Part shown: one piece after another, positions 41,910 to 48,683 of the stretch | How the letters are laid out: each line of letters opens with the position of its first letter | Numbering within the stretch: the first letter of the stretch is position 1 | Source: CAIZQW01 sp942493055 | GTDB lineage: Bacteria > Verrucomicrobiota > Kiritimatiellia > RFP12 > UBA1067 | Direction: 5' to 3' | DNA: 64,000 nucleotides | Assembly (NCBI GenBank): GCA_942493055.1 | Contig: OW818680.1 | Span: forward strand, 4,836,001-4,900,000 | Notes under the pieces: generated by a model | Seen by the model: the letters and a program-made list of their open reading frames with translations, nothing else | Told to the model about the DNA's origin: nothing | Database searches by the model: none | Program-made: the position numbers and the translations under genes

Positions 41910-42923
41910 ATGAAGGTTGTTTTGAGTTTGGGGCGATTGCATCCTTTGAAAGGGTTAGACCTCTTAATCGCAGCCTGGGCAAAGGTGAAGAGAAGTTCTA
42001 AAGTTCTAAAGTGCGAGAGTGCTAAAGTGCAACTTGAAACCGGGGGAGAGGGGGAAAGCTCTAAAGTTCTAAAGTGCGAGAGTGCTGAGGTCGCGGAAGA
42101 TTCGACTGATACTGAGATGAATGCAGATAACTTTAGAACTTTAGAACTTCCGAACTTTAGAACTTCTTCTTGGCAGCTTGTGATTGCTGGGCCGGATGAG
42201 CAGGGGACGTTGGAGAAGCTAAAAGCGTTAAGTGAAAAGCTACAATTAAAAACATCTGAGACGCGCGACTTGGCGAGTGCTGTGGATGCTGATATTGTTT
42301 TTACAGGCCCGGTGCACGGGGATGAGAAATGGGCGTTGATGCAGAGGGCCGAGATCTTTGTGCTGCCGAGCCGGAGTGAGAATTTCGGGATGGTCGTGGG
42401 CGAGGCGCTTTCCTGCGGCGTGCCCGTGGTGACCACGGCTGTTGGGCCGTGGGGAGCGGGGGGAGAAATGCGCGAATGCGCGAATGCGGGAATGCGGAAA
42501 TTGGAAGTTCTAAAGTGCGAGCCGGCTTCGCTTGGAAGCTACGCCGAGCCAAGGGGCGGGCTGAGGCCAGTAGCAGTCGGCAGTAGCAGTGAGCAGTTAA
42601 AAGAGGGGGGGGAGGGGGCAGTAGCAGTCGGCAGTAGCAGTGGGCAGTTTGAAGAAAGGGAGAACATTGAACATCCAACAGGAACTGCCAACTGCCAACT
42701 GCCAACTGGCAACTTGGACAGGGGCCTGATTGTTGTGGAGACGAGTGTTGAGGGGATCGCAGAGGGGTTGCGGCAGATGATGGCGCTGAGCGATGCAGAG
42801 CGCCAGGAGATGGGACGCCAGGGGTGCGAGTGGGTCAGGCGCGAATTTAGCTGGGAATCGGTTGCGAGGCAGATGGTGGAGGCGTATGGGAATGCGCGAA
42901 TGTGCGAGTGCTCGAATGCGTGA
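41910..42923 (+). CDS. GT4 glycosyltransferase, C-terminal domain only, with large repeat inserts
   Basis: The ATG at 41910 behind AAGGAGG gives 337 residues. It starts directly at the second GT-B domain ('VVLSLGRLHPLKGLDLLIAAWAKV'); the whole acceptor domain is absent. 'WQLVIAGPDEQGTLEKL' and 'IFVLPSRSENFGMVVGEALSCGVPVVTT' with the E-x7-E motif are intact. Two in-frame insertions (41993-42166 and 42468-42718) add about 58 and 83 residues between conserved strands. The last residues (ARMCECSNA) are from family F. It may be the missing half of the gene at 34427-35206. Confidence 0.8.
   Translation: MKVVLSLGRLHPLKGLDLLIAAWAKVKRSSKVLKCESAKVQLETGGEGESSKVLKCESAEVAEDSTDTEMNADNFRTLELPNFRTSSWQLVIAGPDEQGTLEKLKALSEKLQLKTSETRDLASAVDADIVFTGPVHGDEKWALMQRAEIFVLPSRSENFGMVVGEALSCGVPVVTTAVGPWGAGGEMRECANAGMRKLEVLKCEPASLGSYAEPRGGLRPVAVGSSSEQLKEGGEGAVAVGSSSGQFEERENIEHPTGTANCQLPTGNLDRGLIVVETSVEGIAEGLRQMMALSDAERQEMGRQGCEWVRREFSWESVARQMVEAYGNARMCECSNA
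41993..42166. repeat. In-frame family A arrays (two forward, one reverse)
   Basis: Forward arrays at 41993-42030 and 42058-42085, and a reverse array at 42130-42163, separated by short unique DNA. They encode SSKVLKCESAKV twice in variants, then NFRTLELPNFRT, between the helix and the strand before 'WQLVIAGPDE'. Confidence 0.9.
42468..42718 (+). repeat. In-frame composite block (F, A-I, E, E, B, E)
   Basis: F (CGCGAATGCGCGAATGCGGG), A-I (42504-42553), E twice (GTAGCAGTCGGCAGTAGCAG at 42570 and 42620), B (GAACATTGAACATCC) and reverse E (AACTGCCAACTGCCAACTGG). It is the longest intragenic block in the window, about 83 codons, and is read through without a stop. Confidence 0.9.
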
Positions 42924-43040
42924 ATAGAGCCCCGCGCCAGGGCGCGGCAGACCCTAGCCCCGCGCCAGGGCGAGGCAGACCCTAGCCCCGCGCCAGGGCG
43001 AGGCAGACCCTAGGAAGTGCGTGAATGCGGGAATGATAGG
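42924..43040. repeat. Three family D units and family F
   Basis: Three tandem copies of a roughly 31-base D unit (core CGCGCCAGGGCGAGGCAGAC) from 42930 to 43013, then GTGCGTGAATGCGGGAATG. Each D core is a small palindrome that could form a hairpin. Confidence 0.85.
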
Positions 43041-43082
43041 CTTGAAGTCCAAGGAAAAAAAAGGTAATATGATGCGCATCTT

Positions 43083-43847
43083 ATGGACAAGAAACGTAAA
43101 TTGATGTTGGTGGATGATGATCCAAGTCTTTTGGATACATTAGGCGACTTTCTCCGGTTTGAAGGATACGAGGTCGTGTGTGCATCAAGTGGTGAGGATG
43201 CGCTTGTGAAGATGCGTGCTTCGCAGCCTGATTTGATTATTCTGGATATGGGCATGCCAGGCATGGGAGGCGTCGGCTTCCTGGACCGCATCACCAACCC
43301 GGATGGCAGTACACTGGTGCCAGTGCTTGTCCTGACCGCGCGTACAGCCATGGCCGAGTATTTCGCTGACAAACAGATCGCTGGCTTCTTGGCGAAACCC
43401 TGTGACCCGGCTGATTTGCTGATGGAAGTGGGGCATGTGCTCTTTATGTCCTCTTCTGATCCCTCTGCAGCACCTGCACAGAAGATGCGCCGCGTGGTTG
43501 TGGCGGAATGGGATGTCGCTCTGTTGAAAAACCTTGAGCTGGATTTCTCGAAGTCCGGTTTTTCGGTCATTCCCGCATTGACAGGGCCTGAGGCCATTGA
43601 AGCGTGTATTAAATATACGCCTGATGCGCTGGTGTTACGACTGGAGCAGAAGGAGATCAGCGGTGACGAGGTGATTCAGATGTTGCGCCGACTCCCCAAT
43701 ACCCGCGAGTTGAAGGCGGTTGTTTATGGTGTCGGATTGCCAGAGGTGGATTTGCAGCATCTTTCCAACTTGGATGTGCCTCAGCCTTGTTTGCTGAAAG
43801 ATCTTTCAGTCAATGCGATCATTGATCGCGTCATGGCGATCACCTAA
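43083..43847 (+). CDS. Double-receiver response regulator
   Basis: A 254-residue protein. Receiver 1 (residues 5-120) is complete: acidic D11-D13, phospho-acceptor Asp55 in LIILDMGMPG, Thr85 and Lys105 in FLAKPCDP. Receiver 2 (about 135-254) is degenerate: the expected acceptor position reads 'DALVLRLEQKEI' without the Asp. There is no DNA-binding or catalytic output domain, so it probably works by protein contacts or phosphotransfer. No kinase gene is adjacent. Confidence 0.88.
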   Translation: MDKKRKLMLVDDDPSLLDTLGDFLRFEGYEVVCASSGEDALVKMRASQPDLIILDMGMPGMGGVGFLDRITNPDGSTLVPVLVLTARTAMAEYFADKQIAGFLAKPCDPADLLMEVGHVLFMSSSDPSAAPAQKMRRVVVAEWDVALLKNLELDFSKSGFSVIPALTGPEAIEACIKYTPDALVLRLEQKEISGDEVIQMLRRLPNTRELKAVVYGVGLPEVDLQHLSNLDVPQPCLLKDLSVNAIIDRVMAIT

Positions 43848-43850
43848 AAC

Positions 43851-44297
43851 ATGAAATGTCCCAAATGCAGCCATTTGGACGATAAAGTCCTGGATAGCCG
43901 TGCCGCCCGCGAAGGCGCGTCGATCCGTCGTCGCCGCCAATGCTTGCAGTGCGAGTATCGTTTCACGACCTACGAGGAGATCGTGAAGGACGAGTTGCAC
44001 GTGATCAAGCGTGATGGCCGGCACGAGGAGTTTAATCGCCAGAAATTAGAGCGCGGACTCTCCCGTGCCTGCGAAAAGCGGCCGATCAGCGCGGATGATA
44101 TTCATGACTTGGTCGATCAGGTGATTTCTGAATTCGAAGGCGAGAGCGAAGTGACGTCCGAGCGCATTGGCCAAGCGGTTATGGAGCGTCTGCATCGCGT
44201 GGATGAGGTGGCCTATATTCGCTTTGCCTCGGTCTACCGCCGCTTTGCAGATGTGAATCAATTCTTGAAAGCCGTTAAGGATGTTATTGAGAAATGA
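43851..44297 (+). CDS. nrdR: Transcriptional repressor NrdR
   Basis: A 148-residue protein of normal NrdR length: zinc ribbon C3-x2-C6...C31-x2-C34, 'DSRAAREGASIRRRRQCLQC' and an ATP-cone from about residue 48 ('VIKRDGRHEEFNRQKLERGL'). It represses ribonucleotide reductase genes in response to ATP/dATP. It begins 3 bases after the response regulator. No nrd genes are in the window. Confidence 0.97.
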   Translation: MKCPKCSHLDDKVLDSRAAREGASIRRRRQCLQCEYRFTTYEEIVKDELHVIKRDGRHEEFNRQKLERGLSRACEKRPISADDIHDLVDQVISEFEGESEVTSERIGQAVMERLHRVDEVAYIRFASVYRRFADVNQFLKAVKDVIEK

Positions 44298-44385
44298 GTG
44301 AATGCGGGAATGCGTGAATAAACCCCTCGCCAGGGCGAGGCAGACCCAGCCCCTCGCCAGGGCGAGGCAGACCCTAGGCGGGGAG
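44298..44385. repeat. Families F and D
   Basis: F (GTGAATGCGGGAATGCGTGA) followed by two D units with the palindrome CCTCGCCAGGGCGAGG (44327-44342 and 44354-44369). Fills the gap before the next gene. Confidence 0.85.
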
Positions 44386-44389
44386 AGAA

Positions 44390-44698
44390 ATGAAGAAGTT
44401 GACGGTCTATATTCCGGAAGCGCATCTTGAGGCTGTGAAGCAGGCTTTGTTTGCTGCAGGCGCTGGACGGTATGCAGCGTATGATCGCTGCTGCTGGCAG
44501 GTCTTAGGCCATGGACAGTTCCGACCGCTCAAAGGCAGTCATCCTGCCATCGGCGAGGTGGGACACGATACGCAGGTTGCGGAGTATCGGGTTGAGATGA
44601 TTTGTGAGGATACGCTTGTGGGCGCGGTGACAGCGGCCTTACGTGCTGCGCACCCCTACGAAGAACCCGCGTTTGATTTTGTGGATATCCACATGTGA
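44390..44698 (+). CDS. NIF3/YqfO-like C-terminal domain protein
   Basis: A 102-residue protein: 'KLTVYIPEAHLEAVKQALFAAGAG', 'YDRCCWQVLGHGQFRPLKGSHPAIG' and 'ALRAAHPYEEPAFDFVDI'. This is the CutA-like insert domain of YqfO/NIF3 proteins occurring alone, as seen in many bacteria. Function unknown. Ends at a strong bidirectional terminator. Confidence 0.88.
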   Translation: MKKLTVYIPEAHLEAVKQALFAAGAGRYAAYDRCCWQVLGHGQFRPLKGSHPAIGEVGHDTQVAEYRVEMICEDTLVGAVTAALRAAHPYEEPAFDFVDIHM

Positions 44699-44699
44699 G

Positions 44700-44731
44700 A
44701 AATAAGCCGAGGCATTTGCCTCGGCTTATTT
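44700..44731. terminator. Bidirectional intrinsic terminator
   Basis: A 15-bp perfect stem (AAATAAGCCGAGGCA with TGCCTCGGCTTATTT) and a 2-base loop. It has A runs on one side and T runs on the other, so it can serve both the YqfO-like gene and the convergent FabG-like gene, whose stop codon lies inside it. Confidence 0.9.
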
Positions 44732-45457
44732 CGTATAAAGGCCCCCATCGACAGAGAGGGTTTGTCCGGTAATCCAACGGGCATCTTCAGAGGCAAGGAA
44801 ACGAACCACGCCGGCAACCTCTTCTGGCGTGCCAAAGCGATTCATCGGAATCATTCCGAGCTGCTTTTCCCGTCGCGTGTCAGCCATGTCCGTTGTCATG
44901 TCGGTCTCAATGATGCCTGGAGCGACCACGTTCACCGTGACGCCCGAGGGCGCGAGTTCACGCGCGGCTGTTTTGGCGAGCCCCAGGAGTCCGGCCTTGG
45001 AGGCGCTGTAGGCGGCCCGCAAGAGATCGCCGGTCAGGCCGGCATCAGAGGCAATGTAGATGATGCGGCCTGCGCGTTGCTTGGCCATATTCCGGGAGAG
45101 CGCTTTCGTGAGCAGGAAGGGCGCGTCGAGATTGACGGCCATCACAGCGCGCCAGTCATCAAGGGAGGTCATGGCGAGAAGGTTGGTCTTCAGTGTCCCG
45201 GCATTGCATACCAGCGTATGGACCGGGCCCAGGGAGGCTTCAACCTGCTTCACCAATTGCGTGATCGCTTCAGGCTTGGACAGGTCAGCGCAAAACGCTT
45301 CCGCAGTCCCGCCTTGGGAGCGAACGGCAGATACGGTCTCCTGTGCCGCTCCTTGAGAGGTGTGATAGTGGACAGCCACATGAAAGCCATCGCGTGCGAG
45401 TGCTGTAGCAATCGCACGTCCGATGCCTTTTGCTGCGCCTGTGACTAATGCGGTCAA
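44726..45457 (-). CDS. 3-oxoacyl-ACP reductase family SDR (FabG-like)
   Basis: A 243-residue classical SDR: 'ALVTGAAKGIGRAIATALA' (TGxxxGIG), 'VCNAGTLK' (NAG), 'IIYIASDAGLTGD', 'AAYSASKAGLLGLAKTAA' (YxxxK) and 'PGIIETDMT'. 'GNQWITGQTLSVDGG'-type ending is close to FabG. It reduces 3-ketoacyl-ACP with NADPH, or a related substrate. No other fab gene is adjacent, so substrate is not fixed. Confidence 0.88.
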   Translation of the reverse strand: MTALVTGAAKGIGRAIATALARDGFHVAVHYHTSQGAAQETVSAVRSQGGTAEAFCADLSKPEAITQLVKQVEASLGPVHTLVCNAGTLKTNLLAMTSLDDWRAVMAVNLDAPFLLTKALSRNMAKQRAGRIIYIASDAGLTGDLLRAAYSASKAGLLGLAKTAARELAPSGVTVNVVAPGIIETDMTTDMADTRREKQLGMIPMNRFGTPEEVAGVVRFLASEDARWITGQTLSVDGGLYTK

Positions 45458-45464
45458 GGGGAGA

Positions 45465-45571
45465 ATTGCCTTATTGCCTAATTGCGTTATTGCCTTATTG
45501 GGAAAGACGTTATTGCTTTTAATGGGGTACGCTTAACTTTAGAACTTTAGCACTCTCGCACTTTAGAACTT
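45465..45571. repeat. Families H and reverse A
   Basis: H is a TTATTGCC unit array (ATTGCCTTATTGCCTAATTG, 45465-45500) and is followed by TTTAGAACTTTAGCACTCTC (45537-45570, family A reverse). The gap between the two - strand genes contains nothing else. Confidence 0.85.
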
Positions 45572-45573
45572 CT

Positions 45574-47253
45574 TTATGGCACCAGGAACTTTGCGGTAAA
45601 GGCTGCGACTTCTGCGCGGACGGCGGCTTGCTTGGCCGTGTTGGTGATATCTGAAAGGATGTCGGCGATCCAGGTGCCGATCTTCTGCATTTCAGGTTCC
45701 TTCATGCCGCGTGTCGTGACCGCTGCGGTTCCGATCCGGATGCCCGAGGTGACGAAGGGGCTGTTCGTGTCGAACGGAATCGAGTTCTTGTTGCAGATGA
45801 TGCCTGCTGCGTCGAGCGCGGCTGCGGCATCCTTGCCTGTGAGTCCATTGCGTGCGACATTGACCAGCATCAGATGATTGTCTGTGCCATTGGAGACGAG
45901 GTGGAAGCCGCGGGCGTTCAGCGTCGCCGCGAGCGCTTGGCTGTTCTTGACAATCTGCTGCGCATAGATCTTAAACGACGGCTGGAGCGCTTCAAGGAAG
46001 CAGACAGCCTTGCCTGCGATGATGCTTTCGAGCGGTCCGCCCTGGAGTCCGGGGAAGACGGTCTTATCGATCGCCTTGGCGTAGGCTTCGCGGCAGAGGA
46101 TAAGTCCGCCACGCGGGCCGCGCAAGGTCTTGTGCGTGGTGGTGGTGACAAATTCAGCGTAGGGGACGGGGCTGGGATGCACGCCGCCTGCCACGAGGCC
46201 GGCGATGTGGGCCATGTCGACCATGAGCATGGCGCCGACCTTGTCCGCGATTGCACGGAAGCGCGGGAAGTCGAGGATGCGCGGATAAGCGCTTGCGCCT
46301 GCGACGATCAGCTTCGGCTTCTTCTCGATGGCGAGTGCTTCGATCGCGTCATAGTCCAAAGCCTCGGTGGTCTTGGAGACGCAGTAGGGGACGATATTGA
46401 AGAGCTGTCCTGAGAAGTTCACCGGGCTGCCGTGTGTCAGATGGCCGCCTTGGTCAAGGCTCATGGAGAGGATGGTGTCGCCTGGTTTCAGCACAGCGAA
46501 ATAGACAGCCATGTTTGCAGAGCTTCCGCAATGGGGCTGGACATTGGCATGGTCTGCACCGAAGAGTTGCTTGGCACGGTTGATCGCGAGTTGTTCGGCG
46601 GTATCGACGGGGATGCACCCGCTGTACCAGCGCTTGCCTGGATAGCCTTCTGCGTACTTGTTGGTCAGGACACTGCCGGAGGCTTCGCGGACAGCGCGTG
46701 TGACCGTGTTTTCCGATGCGATCAGATTGATGGTGGTGTTTTCCTGGACGATCTGCGCGCAGACCGTGGCATGAATTTCCGGATCAGCGAAGGCAAGATG
46801 GGAGACCTCGGAAAGACGTTCCGCGCGTTCGAGCTTTTCAATGCGGCGCACGTGGCGGTCTTCCTGTGAGAACGCGGTGTCCACAAAGGCCTGAACAATG
46901 GCGACGGCCTTCTCTTCTGAAAGCGACGCTCCTGCCAGGACCAGCACGTTGCTGTTGTTGTGGGCGCGCGTCATGGCAGCAGCTTCGACAGAGGTGCAAA
47001 GCGCGGCGCGGACACCGGAAAAGCGGTTTGCCGAGATGCTCATGCCAATGCCTGTCGTACAGATCAGAATGGCCAGATCCGCTTTTTTTTCAACAAGCGC
47101 TTCTGCTGCGGTCACTGCATAATCCGAATAATCGACTGAGGCGGCGGTGCTTGTCCCCAAGTCCGTTACAGCATCGTTGCGTGCTTCAAGAATTTTTTTA
47201 ACAGCATTCTTGATCGTTAGTCCGCCATGGTCACAGGCAATAATCAGATTCAT
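45574..47253 (-). CDS. RpiB-GlyA fusion (ribose-5-phosphate isomerase B and serine hydroxymethyltransferase)
   Basis: A 559-residue protein. ATG at 47253 follows GGAG at good spacing and is preferred to an upstream TTG. Residues 1-145 are RpiB: 'IIACDHGGLTIKNAVKKIL', Cys65 in ILICTTGIGMS, His98 in TRAHNN. Residues 150-559 are SHMT: 'LIASENTVTRAV', 'YAEGYPGKRWYSGC', 'NVQPHCGSSAN', and PLP-binding Lys375 in TTTTHKTLRGPRGG. Both parts look complete, so one chain may link the pentose phosphate pathway and one-carbon metabolism. Both domains keep their key residues. Confidence 0.95.
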   Translation of the reverse strand: MNLIIACDHGGLTIKNAVKKILEARNDAVTDLGTSTAASVDYSDYAVTAAEALVEKKADLAILICTTGIGMSISANRFSGVRAALCTSVEAAAMTRAHNNSNVLVLAGASLSEEKAVAIVQAFVDTAFSQEDRHVRRIEKLERAERLSEVSHLAFADPEIHATVCAQIVQENTTINLIASENTVTRAVREASGSVLTNKYAEGYPGKRWYSGCIPVDTAEQLAINRAKQLFGADHANVQPHCGSSANMAVYFAVLKPGDTILSMSLDQGGHLTHGSPVNFSGQLFNIVPYCVSKTTEALDYDAIEALAIEKKPKLIVAGASAYPRILDFPRFRAIADKVGAMLMVDMAHIAGLVAGGVHPSPVPYAEFVTTTTHKTLRGPRGGLILCREAYAKAIDKTVFPGLQGGPLESIIAGKAVCFLEALQPSFKIYAQQIVKNSQALAATLNARGFHLVSNGTDNHLMLVNVARNGLTGKDAAAALDAAGIICNKNSIPFDTNSPFVTSGIRIGTAAVTTRGMKEPEMQKIGTWIADILSDITNTAKQAAVRAEVAAFTAKFLVP

Positions 47254-47344
47254 ACGTAACTCCAAATTAAGTAAATAAAAGTATAGTACTATATCATTGT
47301 TTCAGGTGAGTCGCAAGGGCGGAGGAAAAAATTATAAATTATAA

Positions 47345-48136
47345 CTACCGCGTAAAGAGGAGCGTGCAGCACCCGGCCAAAAGGCAGTAGAGGCCAAAGC
47401 ACCAAAAGTAGCGGCCCCGGAGGGTCCGCACGAGGAAGGCGAGGGCGAAGTAGCCGACAATCGCAGAGATACAAACACCGCCCGCGAGTAAAAGAGGCGA
47501 CAGGACTTCAGCACCTGCTTCAGGTTTTTCCAGAATTGACTCGAGGAGCTTCTTCAGGGTGGCGCCTGCAATGAGGGGGATGCTTGCCAGAAAGGAGAAC
47601 TCGGCCGACTTCTCGGGGCTGATGCCCGAGAGACGTGCTGCTGAAATCGTCATGCCGGAGCGGCTGACACCCGGCAAGATGGCAATAGCTTGTGAAATTC
47701 CGATGAAGAGGGCTCGCCAGAAGGAGTTGAGTTCGTCTCTGCTGGGAACCCAGCGCAGGCTAATCAAGACAGCGCCTGTGAAGAGGAGCGCGCCTCCAAT
47801 GGTTCGCGGGTCTTCAAAGGCGGCATCGACCTGTTTTTTGCACAAGACGTAAAAGAGGACGGCAGGGATTGCGGAGACGATGATGTACAGCGCCGTTTGC
47901 CAGCACTCCCGCGAGCCAGTGAACAGGCCTTTGACAATTCGGAGCAGCGCGTTTCGGTAGTAAACCAGTGTTGAGATCAAGGTGCCTGCATGAAGTGCGA
48001 CTTCAAGGGTGATGCCAGGGGTTTTAAGACCCAGCAGGGCCTGTCCGAGGACCAAGTGGCCCGAGCTGCTGATCGGAAGGAATTCCGCAACGCCCTGGAG
48101 AATCGCAAGGATGATGACTTGAAATGTTGTCTCCAT
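47345..48136 (-). CDS. uppP: Undecaprenyl-diphosphatase UppP/BacA
   Basis: The ATG at 48136 (METTFQVIILAILQGVAEF) is preferred; a longer frame runs into the repeat element upstream. It gives 263 residues, the normal length. Motif 1 'GVAEFLPISSSGHL' and motif 2 'PGVSRSGMTISAARLSGIS' carry the catalytic Glu, Ser and Arg residues. An integral membrane enzyme that regenerates undecaprenyl phosphate for wall and glycan synthesis; it also supplies the carrier used by the large polysaccharide locus. Confidence 0.96.
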   Translation of the reverse strand: METTFQVIILAILQGVAEFLPISSSGHLVLGQALLGLKTPGITLEVALHAGTLISTLVYYRNALLRIVKGLFTGSRECWQTALYIIVSAIPAVLFYVLCKKQVDAAFEDPRTIGGALLFTGAVLISLRWVPSRDELNSFWRALFIGISQAIAILPGVSRSGMTISAARLSGISPEKSAEFSFLASIPLIAGATLKKLLESILEKPEAGAEVLSPLLLAGGVCISAIVGYFALAFLVRTLRGRYFWCFGLYCLLAGCCTLLFTR

Positions 48137-48172
48137 AGGCCTCGTCTGAACAAAAGCAATGATACAAAAAAA

Positions 48173-48311
48173 TGGCGGGGACGACGGGATTGCCGCTCTT
48201 TCGCTACCGCTCATCGCTCTTGCCTCCGGCAAGCCTCAAACGGGCGGTCGCTCTGCGGGCATACCCTTGAGCTTTGCGCGCGTTTGATCGAACCGGGGTT
48301 CTCATCCCGTC
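48173..48311 (-). repeat. tRNA-Asp-associated element, copy 1
   Basis: A 129-bp segment (48183-48311) bounded by the inverted ends GACGGGAT and ATCCCGTC. At its far end it carries a copy of the tRNA-Asp 3' end (48173-48191, TGGCGGGGACGACGGGATT on +). It lies immediately downstream of the tRNA-Asp gene at 48343-48419. A similar 127-bp element follows the second tRNA-Asp near 61.7-61.85 kb. CGTCTGAACAAAAGCA occurs on both sides (48143 and 48309), so the unit is a tandem duplication. It encodes no real protein. Confidence 0.8.
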
Positions 48312-48342
48312 TGAACAAAAGCATTTCGCACGACAAAAAAAA

Positions 48343-48419
48343 TGGCGGGGACGACGGGATTCGAACCCGCGACCACCGGATCGACAGTCCGGTGCGCTAA
48401 CCAATTGCGCCACGTCCCC
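48343..48419 (-). tRNA. tRNA-Asp (GTC)
   Basis: A 77-base cloverleaf with encoded CCA: acceptor GGGGACG/CGTCCCC, anticodon loop CTGTCGA flanked by CCGGA/TCCGG, and T arm CGGGTTCGAATCCCG. Anticodon GTC. It has the same sequence as the tRNA at 61576-61652. Confidence 0.97.
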
Positions 48420-48434
48420 ACACGTTTTCATAAA

Positions 48435-48511
48435 TGGTCGGAGCGGAGGGAATTGAACCCTCGACCTTTTGGTCCCGAACCAAACGCGCTACCAGGCTGC
48501 GCTACGCTCCG
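48435..48511 (-). tRNA. tRNA-Pro (CGG)
   Basis: A 77-base cloverleaf with encoded CCA: acceptor CGGAGCG/CGCTCCG, anticodon loop TTCGGGA with stem TTTGG/CCAAA, and T arm GAGGGTTCAATTCCCTC. Anticodon CGG. It lies 15 bases upstream of tRNA-Asp on the same strand, so the two are probably co-transcribed. Confidence 0.96.
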
Positions 48512-48683
48512 ATGGTTATGAAAAACGGGTTACAAATTAGCAAAAGAAGGGGACGAAGTCAAAATGAATCGAACTATTTTTTTATTAAATCGGTATGCTC
48601 TTTACTTTCAACATGGTCTGCCTTAAAATTTTCAGCTACTTTGAAAAGGTTCTGGCATTGTTTTATGGACGAAGGGGGATTAT

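Noticed and set aside
44762..45448. 228-codon + strand frame opposite the FabG-like gene
   Set aside because: Antisense shadow; all SDR motifs are on the - strand.
48274..48456. Open frames reading RRDSNPRPPDRQSGALTN and similar around the tRNA genes
   Set aside because: They are translations of tRNA-Asp and its tail copy, a common annotation artefact; no protein gene is supported.
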